From: an uncultured Bacteroidales bacterium
GTDB taxonomy: Bacteria; Bacteroidota; Bacteroidia; Bacteroidales; Bacteroidaceae
Direction: 5' to 3'
Length of the DNA stretch: 64,000 nucleotides
Assembly (NCBI GenBank): GCA_902779845.1
Contig: CACZCZ010000001.1
Span: 1 to 64,000 of the forward strand
Below are positions 15,545 to 24,769 of the stretch, one piece after another (position 1 is the stretch's first letter; the number at the start of each line of letters is the position of its first letter). The notes below the pieces were generated by a model, which saw nothing but the letters and a program-made list of their open reading frames with translations, was not told the origin of the DNA and searched no databases. The position numbers were made by a program, and so were the translations under genes.

Positions 15545-18487
15545 GTGAGACATCGCGCGCGTACATTATATTATATAGTTGTCCTGCTGACGGCAGGACT
15601 CATGGTGGCGTGCTCTACCAAGAAGAACACGGGCATCACTCGCTTCTACCACAGCACCACAGCCCATTTCAACACCCTCTACAACGGACGTGTGGCCTTC
15701 GAAGAGGGCATCGAGGCACAACAGAAAGGCCATATCGACAACTACACCGAGCTGCTGCCTATGTACATCGTAGCCGACAAGAAGACGGCAGCGATGGGTA
15801 AAGGTAACTTCGAGACCGCTATTGAGAAGAGCCAGAAAGCCATCAAGAAACACAGCATCAAGCGCAAGCCGAAGAAGCCGTCGGGGCGCATGACAGACAA
15901 GCAGAAAGCCTACTTTAATCGCAAGGAGTTCAACCCCTACCTGCGCCACGCATGGCTGATGATGGCCGATGCACAGTTCCAAATGGGCGATTTCATCGAG
16001 GCAGCAGCCAGCTACAACTACATCATCCGCCTCTACAGCGGACAACCCGAAGTGGCCAGCATTGCACGCGCCAAGCTCGCCCGTTGCTATGTGATGCTGG
16101 ACTGGCCCTATGATGCCGAAGATGTCTTCAACAAGATTCGTCGCGACAGCATCACCCCGCGCGGAGAACGCGAGACACTTGCCTCCAAAGCTGCCTACTA
16201 CATTGCTACAGGACAACTCCAGGAGGCTGTGGAACCGCTCAGAGAGAGCATCAAGAACGCCCACGGAAGACTGCAGAAGGCACGCCTCTACTACCTACTC
16301 GGGCAACTCTACCAGCAGACGGGCGACAAGCAGTCGGCCTACAAGGCCTTACGCCGTTGCACACGCCTCACCCCACCCTATGAACTGGCTTTCAACGCCC
16401 GAATCCTGCAGACCGAGGTCATGGCCGACGGGCAGGGTAAGGCCATGATCCGCCGATTGCGCCGCATGGCTAAGAACCCCAACAATGTCAACTACAAGGA
16501 CCGCATCTATTATGCCATCGGCAACATCTACCTGGCCAGTCGCGACACGATGAACACCATCTACGCCTGGAAGAAAGGCATCGAGGAAAGCACGCAGAAC
16601 GGTTTCGCCAAGGCGGTCGTGCTGCAGCATCTCGGAGAACTCTACTGGGAACGCGAGAACTACATCGATGCCACGAGCTGCTACAATGAGCTCGCAGGCA
16701 TCATGGACAAGGAACACAAGGACTACAAGGAGGTGGAACGGCGCAGCAAGATCCTCACGGAGATAGAGCCCCACCTGAGTGCGGTGAAGCTGCAGGACAG
16801 CCTTCAGGTGCTGGCCAAGCTGCCCGAGAAGGAATATCTGGCAGCCATTGACCGTGTCATCGATGAGCTGAAGAAGAAGGAGAAGGAAGCCGAGAAGAAG
16901 GAGTTCGAGCAGTCACAAGGCGGCACCACCTCCGCGGGTGCCAAGCCCGCAGGCACCGGCACCACCACGAACAACCAAGCGGGAGCTGTGCGCCGTGGCT
17001 CACAAAGCGCAACCTTCTACTTCTATAACGCCCAAACCGTGTCCCAGGGTAAACAATCCTTCCAACGTCGTTGGGGCAACCGTCCGAACGAGGACAACTG
17101 GCGTACCAGCGATAAGCAACGCAACGACGGCGGCAACAACGACAGCGAGATGGGCTATGACTATGCTGCTGAAGACAGCCTGGCAGCCTTGGCCGATGGA
17201 ATGGGAGAGAATGGCGACTACGACGAGGAGGAGCAGCGCCTGAAAGACTCCCTCGCCAACGACCCGCACCACCGCGAGTACTACCTGAAGCAGATTCCTT
17301 TCACCGAAGAGCAGGTGGCGGCCTCCAACCTACTGATTCGCGATGGCCTCTACAACGGCGGTGTGCTGGAGATGGACAAGATTGGCAACTATCCCCTGGC
17401 ACGTAAGACACTGAACCGTGTGGTGTCGGACTTCCCCGACTTCGACAAAATGGACGACGTCTATTACCACCTCTTCCTACTGGCGATGCGGCGCGATGAT
17501 CCTGCCGACATGGATCATTACCTGACGCTCCTTCGCGACTCCTTCCCCGAGAGTCCCCACACCAAGACCATCACCAACCCGCGCTATCTGGAACTGGCAC
17601 AGTTCGGGCGCCACCTTGAGGACACGCTTTATGCCCAGACCTACGACGCCTACAAAGAGGGCAACTACTGGGTTGTCAACGAGAACTTCAAGGAGAGCAG
17701 CACTGACTTCGAAGATGGCGCCCATCGCGCGAAGTTCCTGTTCATCCACGCCATGACACAGCTCTACACCGGCCATCGCGACTCGTTCCTCACGGAACTG
17801 AAGATCGTGGTCGAGAAGTACTCCAAGAACGAGATTGCCGAGCTGGCCGCCGCCTTCGTGAAGGGTATTCAGGAGGGACGCCTGCTGACATCTGACAAAT
17901 GGGATGCCAGCAGCATCTGGAGCCGCCGCACCGTGGGCGAGAGCGGCGACAGCACCGCCGTTGCCGACAGCCTGATTGCCGACCCGCTGGTGCCCTACGT
18001 CTTCGTGCTGGCCTATCCCACCGGTGAGTTGGACGAGGACCAGTTGCTCTATGAGATGGCGCGCTTTAACTTCACCACCTTCATGGCGCGCAACTTTGAC
18101 ATCGAAATCGTGCCCGCCGGCACCATCAGCCAGCTGCGCGTCACCGGTTTCCAGAACTACGACGAGGTCCACGCCTATGCACAACAGCTCTACAGCAACG
18201 CCCACATGCGGGAACGTCTCGAAGGCATCCGCGCCATCCTCATCAGCGATGCCAACCTGAAGCTGCTGGGCACCCGCTACAGCTACGACGACTACGCCGA
18301 GTTCTTCGACACGGAGCTCTCGCCACTCGAAGTGCCCAAGGACCTCATCCTCGACGAGCCCACGGATATGCCCAAGGACATCGACGACGTACCCGTAGGC
18401 GAGGAAAATGGCACCACGAATGCCCAGGAGGAAGAAGAGGCGGAAGAAGAGGAAGCTGTTGAGGATGATGAGGATTGGATGTATTAA
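15545..18487 (+). CDS. sprE: T9SS-associated TPR lipoprotein SprE/PorW
   Basis: A 980-residue protein with a lipoprotein signal (lipobox LMVAC, Cys23) followed by STKKNTGITRFYHSTTAHFNTLYNG, typical of SprE/PorW. TPR-like helical pairs run through about 60-470 and again past 590; a low-complexity linker (about 440-580) separates them and the C-terminus is strongly acidic. In Flavobacterium and Porphyromonas SprE/PorW is needed for T9SS secretion and gliding. The start codon is GTG (15545): the codon two triplets upstream is a stop and no in-frame ATG fits the signal. porX follows after 8 bases, so the two are surely co-transcribed. Confidence 0.88.
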   Translation: MRHRARTLYYIVVLLTAGLMVACSTKKNTGITRFYHSTTAHFNTLYNGRVAFEEGIEAQQKGHIDNYTELLPMYIVADKKTAAMGKGNFETAIEKSQKAIKKHSIKRKPKKPSGRMTDKQKAYFNRKEFNPYLRHAWLMMADAQFQMGDFIEAAASYNYIIRLYSGQPEVASIARAKLARCYVMLDWPYDAEDVFNKIRRDSITPRGERETLASKAAYYIATGQLQEAVEPLRESIKNAHGRLQKARLYYLLGQLYQQTGDKQSAYKALRRCTRLTPPYELAFNARILQTEVMADGQGKAMIRRLRRMAKNPNNVNYKDRIYYAIGNIYLASRDTMNTIYAWKKGIEESTQNGFAKAVVLQHLGELYWERENYIDATSCYNELAGIMDKEHKDYKEVERRSKILTEIEPHLSAVKLQDSLQVLAKLPEKEYLAAIDRVIDELKKKEKEAEKKEFEQSQGGTTSAGAKPAGTGTTTNNQAGAVRRGSQSATFYFYNAQTVSQGKQSFQRRWGNRPNEDNWRTSDKQRNDGGNNDSEMGYDYAAEDSLAALADGMGENGDYDEEEQRLKDSLANDPHHREYYLKQIPFTEEQVAASNLLIRDGLYNGGVLEMDKIGNYPLARKTLNRVVSDFPDFDKMDDVYYHLFLLAMRRDDPADMDHYLTLLRDSFPESPHTKTITNPRYLELAQFGRHLEDTLYAQTYDAYKEGNYWVVNENFKESSTDFEDGAHRAKFLFIHAMTQLYTGHRDSFLTELKIVVEKYSKNEIAELAAAFVKGIQEGRLLTSDKWDASSIWSRRTVGESGDSTAVADSLIADPLVPYVFVLAYPTGELDEDQLLYEMARFNFTTFMARNFDIEIVPAGTISQLRVTGFQNYDEVHAYAQQLYSNAHMRERLEGIRAILISDANLKLLGTRYSYDDYAEFFDTELSPLEVPKDLILDEPTDMPKDIDDVPVGEENGTTNAQEEEEAEEEEAVEDDEDWMY

Positions 18488-18495
18488 CGACAAAT

Positions 18496-20055
18496 ATGGA
18501 ATATAAATTACTTTGGATTGACGATGAAATCGACCTTTTGAAGGCCCACGTCCTGTTCTTGGAGAAGAAGGGCTATGCCGTCGATACCGTTACCAACGGC
18601 TTCGATGCCATCGACCGTTGCCGCGAGAAGACTTATGACCTCATTCTCCTCGACGAGAATATGCCGGGTTTGAGCGGCCTCGAGACACTGCAGCGCATCA
18701 AGGAGGTGACACCCACCACGCCCGTGGTGATGGTCACCAAGAGCGAGGAGGAGAACATCATGGACCAGGCCATCGGCAGCAAGATTGCCGACTACCTCAT
18801 CAAACCGGTCAACCCCACACAGATTCTACTGTCGCTGAAGAAGAACCTCCACCAGCGCGAGATTGTCACCGAGCAGACACAGACGGCCTACCAGCAGGAC
18901 TTCGGGAAGATGGGCTTACTCATCGACGATGCCCGCAGCATCGAGGACTGGATGGAAGTCTATCGCCGCCTGGTGGCCTGGGAGCTGCAACTCTCTGAGA
19001 CCGACAGCGCCATGAAGGAGATGCTGGCGATGCAGAAGCAGGAGGCGAACCACAGTTTTGCCCGTTTCATCGAGCGCAACTACATCGACTGGATCAACGA
19101 TGCAGAGGCCAAGGGGCGTCCTGAAATCATGAGTCCCGACATCTTCAAGCGCTGCATCTTCCCCCTCCTGGACCAGGGCGAGAAAGTGTTCCTGCTCGTC
19201 ATCGACAACTTCCGCTACGACCAGTGGCGCGTTCTCATGAACGAGATTGCCGAGATGTTCCATATCGAGGAGCGTCTCTACTGCAGCATCCTCCCCACAG
19301 CCACGCAGTATGCGCGCAACGCCATCTTCTCAGGCCTGATGCCCAACATCATCGCCGAGATGTTCCCCGATCTGTGGGTCGATGAGGACAGCGAGGAGGG
19401 CAAGAACCTCAACGAGGCTCCCCTCATCCAGACACTCTTCAAGCGCTACCGCCGCCAGCACACCTTCACCTACAACAAAGTCAATGACTCGGCGGCCGCC
19501 GAGCGCCTGGTGCAGAAGCTGCCGCAGCTGTCGAAGTACGATGTCAACGTATGCGTCCTCAACTTCATCGACATGCTCAGCCACGCCCGCACGGAGAGCC
19601 GCATGGTGCGTGAGCTGGCCAGCAACGAAGCCGCCTACCGCAGCATCACCCTCAGTTGGTTCCGCCACAGCGCCGTCGGCGACCTGTTCCGCGCCCTCGC
19701 CGCCTCGGACTACCACATCATCCTCACCACCGACCACGGCAGCATCCGCTGTCAGACACCCGTGCGTGTGAAGGGCGACAAGAACACCAACACCAACCTG
19801 CGCTACAAGCTGGGCAAGAGCCTCGACTACAACCCCAAGGAAGTCTTTGAGATCACCAATCCGCAGCGCGCGCTGCTGCCCTCGCCCAACCTGTCCACGC
19901 GCTACATCTTCGCCCGTGGCGACAGCTTCTTCGCCTATCCCAACAACTACAACTACTATGTCTCCTACTACCGCGACACCTTCCAGCACGGCGGCATCTC
20001 GATGGAAGAGATGCTGATTCCGCTGGTGGAGCTCACGCCAAAGAAGAGGAGTTAA
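18496..20055 (+). CDS. porX: T9SS response regulator/PglZ protein PorX
   Basis: A 519-residue two-domain protein. An N-terminal CheY-like receiver has the phospho-acceptor Asp in LILLDENMPG (about D53), the DD pair in LWIDDE and the KP motif in LIKPVNP. The C-terminal half is a PglZ/alkaline-phosphatase-like domain with FLLVIDNFRYDQW, LPTATQYARN and LTTDHGSIRC metal-binding motifs. PorX controls the T9SS in P. gingivalis, working with the kinase PorY and the sigma factor SigP. The start ATG 18496 follows the sprE stop. An ECF sigma gene lies 2 kb downstream on the other strand; whether it is a SigP equivalent cannot be told. Confidence 0.93.
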   Translation: MEYKLLWIDDEIDLLKAHVLFLEKKGYAVDTVTNGFDAIDRCREKTYDLILLDENMPGLSGLETLQRIKEVTPTTPVVMVTKSEEENIMDQAIGSKIADYLIKPVNPTQILLSLKKNLHQREIVTEQTQTAYQQDFGKMGLLIDDARSIEDWMEVYRRLVAWELQLSETDSAMKEMLAMQKQEANHSFARFIERNYIDWINDAEAKGRPEIMSPDIFKRCIFPLLDQGEKVFLLVIDNFRYDQWRVLMNEIAEMFHIEERLYCSILPTATQYARNAIFSGLMPNIIAEMFPDLWVDEDSEEGKNLNEAPLIQTLFKRYRRQHTFTYNKVNDSAAAERLVQKLPQLSKYDVNVCVLNFIDMLSHARTESRMVRELASNEAAYRSITLSWFRHSAVGDLFRALAASDYHIILTTDHGSIRCQTPVRVKGDKNTNTNLRYKLGKSLDYNPKEVFEITNPQRALLPSPNLSTRYIFARGDSFFAYPNNYNYYVSYYRDTFQHGGISMEEMLIPLVELTPKKRS

Positions 20056-20086
20056 TCCTATTGGCCCTATAAGCCCTATAAGTCCT

Positions 20087-20500
20087 ATGACCCTCACCAT
20101 TTCCTCTCTCGAAGCCCTGCCCGCTGCAGCTCAAAAGTTCCTGCAGGCTGTCGGCAACCGCCGTGTCATCGCCTTCTATGGCGGCATGGGCGCCGGAAAG
20201 ACCACGTTCATCGCTGCGCTCTGCCGCGAGCTGGGCGTCACCGAACCCGTCACCTCCCCCACTTTCGCCATTGTCAACGAATACGCGGTGAGTGACAAGT
20301 CATCCATTTATCACTTCGACTTCTACCGCATCAAGCGCCTGGAAGAGGCTTACGACATTGGCTTCGAGGACTACCTCTACAGCGGACATCTCTGCCTCAT
20401 CGAATGGCCCGAACTCATCGAGGAGCTGCTCCCCGACGACACCCTACGCGTACATATTACTATTGCCGACGACGGCAGCCGAAGCATTGACATAGCATGA
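20087..20500 (+). CDS. tsaE: tRNA threonylcarbamoyladenosine biosynthesis ATPase TsaE
   Basis: A 137-residue P-loop ATPase that works with TsaB and TsaD in making t6A37 in ANN-decoding tRNAs. Walker A is GGMGAGKTT (residues 32-40); VTSPTFAIVNEY and the C-terminal CLIEWPELIEELLP are family motifs. It begins 31 bases after porX, past a small CCCTATAAG repeat, and its stop overlaps the start of dusB by four bases (ATGA). Length is normal. Confidence 0.93.
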   Translation: MTLTISSLEALPAAAQKFLQAVGNRRVIAFYGGMGAGKTTFIAALCRELGVTEPVTSPTFAIVNEYAVSDKSSIYHFDFYRIKRLEEAYDIGFEDYLYSGHLCLIEWPELIEELLPDDTLRVHITIADDGSRSIDIA

Positions 20501-21510
20501 AGATAGGAAACCTGGATTTAGGACAGCGCCCCGTCTTCCTGGCGCCCATGGAAGATGTCACGGACATTGGCTTCCGCCTGCTCTGCCGCCAGATGGGGGC
20601 CGCGATGGTCTATAGCGAGTTTGTGGCTGCCGACGCCCTCGTGCGCATGGTCAACAAGAGCCTCAAGAAGCTGGAGGTGTGCGACGAGGAGCGCCCCGTG
20701 GCCATACAGATCTATGGCAAGGAGCCCGAAGCGATGGCCGATGCCGCACGCATCGTGGTGGAGCAGGCTCACCCCGATGTGCTCGACCTGAACTTCGGCT
20801 GTCCGGTGAAGAAGATAGCCGGGAAGGGGGCCGGAGCAGGGATGCTACAGAATGTGCCCAAGCTGCTGGAGATCACGCGCGCTGTCGTAGATGCCGTGGG
20901 TGCACAGGTGCCCGTGACAGTGAAGACGCGCTTGGGATGGGATCACGAGCACAAGATCATCGTGGAGTTGGCCGAGCAGTTGCAGGACTGCGGCATCTCG
21001 GCCCTGACGATTCACGGTCGCACACGCTCCCAGATGTACACCGACCAGGCCGACTGGACACTCATCGGTGCCGTGAAGCAGAACCCGCGCATGCATATTC
21101 CCATCATCGGCAACGGCGACATCACCAGTGCCGAGAAAGCCGTGGAAGCCTTCGAACGCTACGGCGTGGATGCCATCATGGTGGGGCGCGCCACTTTCGG
21201 CCGTCCCTGGATCTTCCGGGAAATCACAGAAGCACTCGACCCCACGCTCGCTGGGCGCAGGGTCGAGGAGATGTCCATCGATTGGAAACTGGATATTCTG
21301 AAGGAGCAGACGCTCACGTCCATCTCCCGTCTTGGCGAACTCAGCGGCATCCGCCATGTGCGTCGCCATCTGGCCGCATCGCCCCTCTTCAAGGGCATCC
21401 CTGACTTCCGTCAGACGCGCATCAAGATGCTGCAGGCCGACACGGTTCAGGAGCTCTTCGAAGTCATGGAATATACCCGTGATCTGCTCCATCGACTACC
21501 CGTCGGATGA
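20497..21510 (+). CDS. dusB: tRNA-dihydrouridine synthase B
   Basis: A 337-residue flavoenzyme that reduces uridine to dihydrouridine in tRNA D-loops. Seen: MKIGNLDLGQRPVFLAPMEDVTD start, NFGCPVKKIAGKGAGAGML with the catalytic cysteine, the TVKTRLGWD and HGRTRSQ motifs, GNGDITSAEKA and MVGRATFGRPWIF. The family's DusB branch is the usual one in Bacteroidetes. It overlaps tsaE at the start, and its last 47 bases overlap the 3' end of the convergent DUF5056 gene, an unusually long tail-to-tail overlap. Confidence 0.92.
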   Translation: MKIGNLDLGQRPVFLAPMEDVTDIGFRLLCRQMGAAMVYSEFVAADALVRMVNKSLKKLEVCDEERPVAIQIYGKEPEAMADAARIVVEQAHPDVLDLNFGCPVKKIAGKGAGAGMLQNVPKLLEITRAVVDAVGAQVPVTVKTRLGWDHEHKIIVELAEQLQDCGISALTIHGRTRSQMYTDQADWTLIGAVKQNPRMHIPIIGNGDITSAEKAVEAFERYGVDAIMVGRATFGRPWIFREITEALDPTLAGRRVEEMSIDWKLDILKEQTLTSISRLGELSGIRHVRRHLAASPLFKGIPDFRQTRIKMLQADTVQELFEVMEYTRDLLHRLPVG

Positions 21511-21910
21511 CGAGTGTCATCAGGATGATGGTGGTGAGCGCGAGGGCCAGGAACTGAGTGGGCGACGGCAGATAGTCGGGCAGGCGATGGACGAAGAGCA
21601 TCGCCATGACCAGCAGGCTGTCGGGATCGAAGTTGGTGGAGAATGTTGTGACGTGGTTGAAGACGCCGTTGATGCTCTCCAACGTCTCCGTGAAGACGCC
21701 CAAGTACAGGAAGAGGGCGATGACGCCAACAGCTCCTAAGATATTTAATCTCAGCGACAAGCGCCGCATGTGTACGATTCTGCCACACGCTGACACCTCC
21801 TTCATCACGCGCTCCGTGAAGCCGTTGTCAGGAATCGCTTGCTGGTGCGCTGCGAAGAAGTCAGCGAGCAAGCGTTCATCACGCAGATTTGTTTTATCCA
21901 TTGTATCCAT
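21464..21910 (-). CDS. DUF5056-like membrane protein, candidate anti-sigma partner
   Basis: A 148-residue protein: a cytoplasmic N-terminus (LLADFFAAHQQAIPDNGFTERVMKEV) and two hydrophobic segments (about 57-75 and 111-135). The 'AIxDNGFTxRVM' start and the place right after an ECF sigma gene fit DUF5056 proteins of Bacteroidales. By position it may be an anti-sigma factor or a target of the sigma; that is inference. It overlaps the upstream sigma gene by 17 bases, so translation is probably coupled, and overlaps dusB at the 3' end. Confidence 0.75.
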   Translation of the reverse strand: MDTMDKTNLRDERLLADFFAAHQQAIPDNGFTERVMKEVSACGRIVHMRRLSLRLNILGAVGVIALFLYLGVFTETLESINGVFNHVTTFSTNFDPDSLLVMAMLFVHRLPDYLPSPTQFLALALTTIILMTLVIRRVVDGADHGYIP

Positions 21911-22457
21911 TGTTGCGAAGGTAGTTAGCTAAGTTCTTCTTGCCACGCAGGAGGTGGCTCTTGACAGTGTTCTCGGGCATCGCCATGATGATGGCAATCT
22001 CCCTGATGCTTTGTCCCTCCACGCATTGCAGGACCACGCAAGCGCGTTCTGCTTCCGAGAGTGTGGAGAGGGCGAGGTCGAGGTCGTGGCGAAGACCCAC
22101 TCCCTCGCGTGGCTGTTGTGGTGCTGCAGCCCGATTCTCGAGCAAGGCGAGGTTCTCTCCTTCCAGCGAGAGCGGCGTGCGGGCAAGGCTTCGCTCATCG
22201 TCCAGGAACACGCGGTAGGCGATGCGCAACAGCCAGGTCTCGAAGCCCGACAGCTGGCGGAAGTCGCTCAGATGCTGCCAGGCGCGGATGAAGGTCTCCT
22301 GCGAGAGGTCGTCGGCTCGCATCTCATCGCCGGCGGTCAGCCGTCGCAGGAAGCGACGCACGGCTTCCTGATGGGCTCGAACCAGCTGTTCGAAGGCCCG
22401 CTCACTGCCGAGCGTCACCACCTGCGCGATGAGAGCGATGTCCGAGAGACGTTGCAT
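21894..22457 (-). CDS. ECF sigma factor
   Basis: A 187-residue sigma-70 family extracytoplasmic-function factor. Region 2 has ADDLSQETFIRAWQHLSDFR and region 4 has LPEAERACVVLQ-like sequence (here LSEAERACVVLQCVEGQSIREIAIIMAMPENTVKSHLLRGKKNL), the DNA-binding helix-turn-helix. Its start codon shares a base with the stop of the membrane-protein gene upstream (TGATG). The set looks like an envelope-stress operon: membrane protein, sigma, DUF5056. The target regulon is unknown. Confidence 0.92.
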   Translation of the reverse strand: MQRLSDIALIAQVVTLGSERAFEQLVRAHQEAVRRFLRRLTAGDEMRADDLSQETFIRAWQHLSDFRQLSGFETWLLRIAYRVFLDDERSLARTPLSLEGENLALLENRAAAPQQPREGVGLRHDLDLALSTLSEAERACVVLQCVEGQSIREIAIIMAMPENTVKSHLLRGKKNLANYLRNNGYNG

Positions 22458-23407
22458 CAGTACTCTTTCTTATTCGATGTCTTGGCAATCACCAGTTTGG
22501 CAATACCGATGCAGCCCACGAGGGCGCCCACGCCCCACAGTTCCTCGGCGCCGATGGAAAGGAACACTAGGATGAGACCCACACCCACACAGCTGTACAT
22601 GATGCCGCTCTTCCACATCGCCTCGTTCTCGTTGGGATAAGGTTGTGCGATGGGCATCTGCGGCTCCTCGGCAGGAGTCTGCGGGTCACCCTGCACGGTG
22701 GCGGCGGGGTCGGCAGCATTAGCAACCGTCTGGGTGGCCGTTTGGGTGGCAGCCTGTGCCGACTGTGTGTTCGAGATGGTGGCACCCGTGTAGCCCGCTG
22801 TCTTGGCGCGCTTTCTGCTGTCGCGCACCAGCAGCCATATAATCAGCGCAATCACCCACAGGGGTGAGGTGAAGATAGCCAGCAGCAGCACGATGACGAG
22901 GATGGCGATGAAAATAGCAAGCAGGCCGCCGAACAGCCCCAAAGTGCCACCCAGCAGCTTGCCCCACCAGCCATGCAACCACGGAATGTCCGTCCCTATG
23001 CCATCCTCGAAACCATCGATGAAATCTTCGAAATCATCACCCGACAGCGCAGCGCTGTCGGGCCCTTCGTAGAGGAAGGTGGTGTCTTCGGACAAGGTTT
23101 CGAGCGAGTCGCCCAGGCGTTCCATCTCATTGCCCATGGCCTCCATCTCATCGGCGATGTTTTCAGCCTTCTTGGGATCGGTGACCGCCGTCGCGGCCAT
23201 CTTCAGACCTTTGGCCGCCATCTGCGCCCCCTGCTTGGCCATCTTCTTGGCCACCGCTTTCTGCTGGGGTGTAGCAGGTTTTCCGTTGAGGGTAATCTTC
23301 TCGATGACCGTTGTGTCAGCCATTTCCTCGGCTCGGAGCATCGAGATGGGCATCACGGCTGCCACCAGCGCAGCCATCAACATCGTAAGGAATCTCTTTG
23401 TTTTCAT
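22457..23407 (-). CDS. Exported/membrane protein upstream of the sigma factor
   Basis: A 316-residue protein with a signal peptide (about 1-26), an Ala/Met/Lys-rich helical stretch (45-110), two adjacent hydrophobic segments (about 151-194) and a low-complexity A/T/Q stretch (about 205-245). The C-terminus (about 268-310) has two more hydrophobic segments, resembling DUF6249. Function unknown. It is the first gene of the sigma operon, with a one-base stop/start overlap. A role in sensing envelope state is suggested only by position. Confidence 0.7.
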   Translation of the reverse strand: MKTKRFLTMLMAALVAAVMPISMLRAEEMADTTVIEKITLNGKPATPQQKAVAKKMAKQGAQMAAKGLKMAATAVTDPKKAENIADEMEAMGNEMERLGDSLETLSEDTTFLYEGPDSAALSGDDFEDFIDGFEDGIGTDIPWLHGWWGKLLGGTLGLFGGLLAIFIAILVIVLLLAIFTSPLWVIALIIWLLVRDSRKRAKTAGYTGATISNTQSAQAATQTATQTVANAADPAATVQGDPQTPAEEPQMPIAQPYPNENEAMWKSGIMYSCVGVGLILVFLSIGAEELWGVGALVGCIGIAKLVIAKTSNKKEY

Positions 23408-23515
23408 ATCTTTTTCAGGTTAAATGTTGAACAATCTGTTTGCCTGTTTCTGTCTGTTAGACGCCGCCTCAGCGCAAAAAGTTGCAGACCGTTCACATTT
23501 TTGTCCTTTCACAGA

Positions 23516-23547
23516 CATCCCGCCACATCTTGCGACATGGCGGGATG
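23516..23547 (-). terminator. Terminator-like hairpin after the SDR gene
   Basis: Perfect 10-bp stem CATCCCGCCA/TGGCGGGATG 25 bases past the stop of the dehydrogenase gene; a second small hairpin GGCCGC/GTGGCC lies nearer the gene. No strong T run. Confidence 0.5.
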
Positions 23548-23572
23548 CGTTAGCGTGTGGCCACAGCGGCCT

Positions 23573-24376
23573 TTATTTAGGCTGCTTGCCGATGTATGCC
23601 AGGATACCGCCATCGACATACAGGATATGTCCGTTCACTGCGTTGGAAGCCTCGGAAGCCAGGAACACGGCGGGGCCGGTCAGCTCCTGCGGGTCGAGCC
23701 AGCGGCCTGCGGGCGTCTTGGCGCAGATGAAGATGTCGAAGGGGTGGCGACTGCCGTCCGGCTGGCGCTCGCGCAGCGGAGCCGTCTGGGGCGTAGCGAT
23801 GTAGCCCGGGCCGATACCGTTGCACTGGATGTTGTACTCGCCGTACTCCGAGCAGATGTTGCGCGTGAGCATCTTCAGACCGCCCTTGGCAGCAGCGTAG
23901 GCGCTGACAGTCTCGCGACCCAGCTCAGACATCATGGAGCAGATGTTGATGATCTTGCCGTGACCCTTGGCCATCATGTCGGGCAGCACAGCCTTGGAGA
24001 CGATGAACGGGGCGTTCAGGTCGATGTCGATGACGCGGCGGAAGTCTGCAGCCTCCATCTCGTGCATGGGCACGCGACGGATGATGCCGGCGTTATTCAC
24101 CAGGATGTCGATGGTGCCAACCTCTTCCTTGATCTTCTTCACCAGCGCCTGCACGGCGGGCTCGTCGGTCACGTCGCAGACATAGCCGTGAGCCTTGATG
24201 CCCTTCTCCTCGTAGGACTTCAGGCCTTTGTCCACCAGCTCCTGATTGATGTCGTTGAAACAAATCTTTGCGCCCTGCTCAGCAAATGCGCTGGCGATGG
24301 CGAAACCGATGCCGTAGCTGGCACCCGTCACGAGGGCTACCTTGCCCTCAAGAGAGAAATTCAAATAAGGATTCAT
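23573..24376 (-). CDS. Gluconate 5-dehydrogenase/KduD-like short-chain dehydrogenase
   Basis: A 267-residue SDR enzyme. The NAD(P)-binding motif is TGASYGIG, NNAG follows, and the catalytic set is Ser in ICSMMSE with YAAAK (Tyr/Lys). The start MNPYLNFSLEGKVALVTG and the end GHILYVDGGILAYIGKQP are typical of Bacteroidales proteins annotated as gluconate 5-dehydrogenase, close to 2-dehydro-3-deoxy-D-gluconate 5-dehydrogenase (KduD) of pectin-uronate breakdown. kduI, the usual partner, is not beside it, so substrate is uncertain. A TACCTTTG box lies at 24486-24493 on the minus strand. Confidence 0.88.
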   Translation of the reverse strand: MNPYLNFSLEGKVALVTGASYGIGFAIASAFAEQGAKICFNDINQELVDKGLKSYEEKGIKAHGYVCDVTDEPAVQALVKKIKEEVGTIDILVNNAGIIRRVPMHEMEAADFRRVIDIDLNAPFIVSKAVLPDMMAKGHGKIINICSMMSELGRETVSAYAAAKGGLKMLTRNICSEYGEYNIQCNGIGPGYIATPQTAPLRERQPDGSRHPFDIFICAKTPAGRWLDPQELTGPAVFLASEASNAVNGHILYVDGGILAYIGKQPK

Positions 24377-24389
24377 AGTTGATATTTAA

Positions 24390-24445
24390 ATATGAAATAT
24401 GAAATAATAAATACTAAATATGAAATACTAAATATAAGATATAAG
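24390..24445. repeat. AT-rich microsatellite in the SDR leader
   Basis: Degenerate tandem ATATGAAATA/ATACTAAATA words directly upstream of the dehydrogenase start. One of many different short arrays found at gene junctions in this window. Confidence 0.7.
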
Positions 24446-24485
24446 AGAGAGATTTACGATGAAATGCATTTCGCTTTTCCGCCTG

Positions 24486-24493
24486 CAAAGGTA
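24486..24493 (-). promoter_or_regulatory. -7 box of the SDR gene
   Basis: TACCTTTG on the minus strand, about 110 bases upstream of the ATG. Confidence 0.55.
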
Positions 24494-24712
24494 CACAATC
24501 ATTTAGAATCACAAGACATTTCCCCCGTATTTTTTTATCTTTCCCCCACATTTCTTTGGCAACGCACGTCTGAGGAGCTAGGTGCGATGGCCTGAGATGC
24601 TGGGTGCGATGCGGTACGCAACAGGCCAGGCCTCTGTTCCTTTTGCCTCTGTGGTTAAAAAATATGCAAGGGGTATGCGCTGTCGCGAAGGACACAGAAA
24701 AAAGTTTCGTGA

Positions 24713-24761
24713 AAAACCCTACGAACCCTCCCCCCTCAAACCGGAGGGTTCGTAGGGTTTT
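24713..24761. terminator. Long perfect hairpin, bidirectional terminator-like
   Basis: Perfect 19-bp arms (AAAACCCTACGAACCCTCC and its complement) around an 11-base loop. T runs follow in both directions. No gene ends here on either strand; it would stop a minus-strand transcript from the promoter box at 25140-25147. Confidence 0.75.
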
Positions 24762-24769
24762 CCGCAAAA

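Noticed and set aside
24414..24767. 117-codon minus-strand frame in the intergenic island
   Set aside because: Reads through the long terminator hairpin, the promoter box of the SDR gene and a microsatellite; no protein character.
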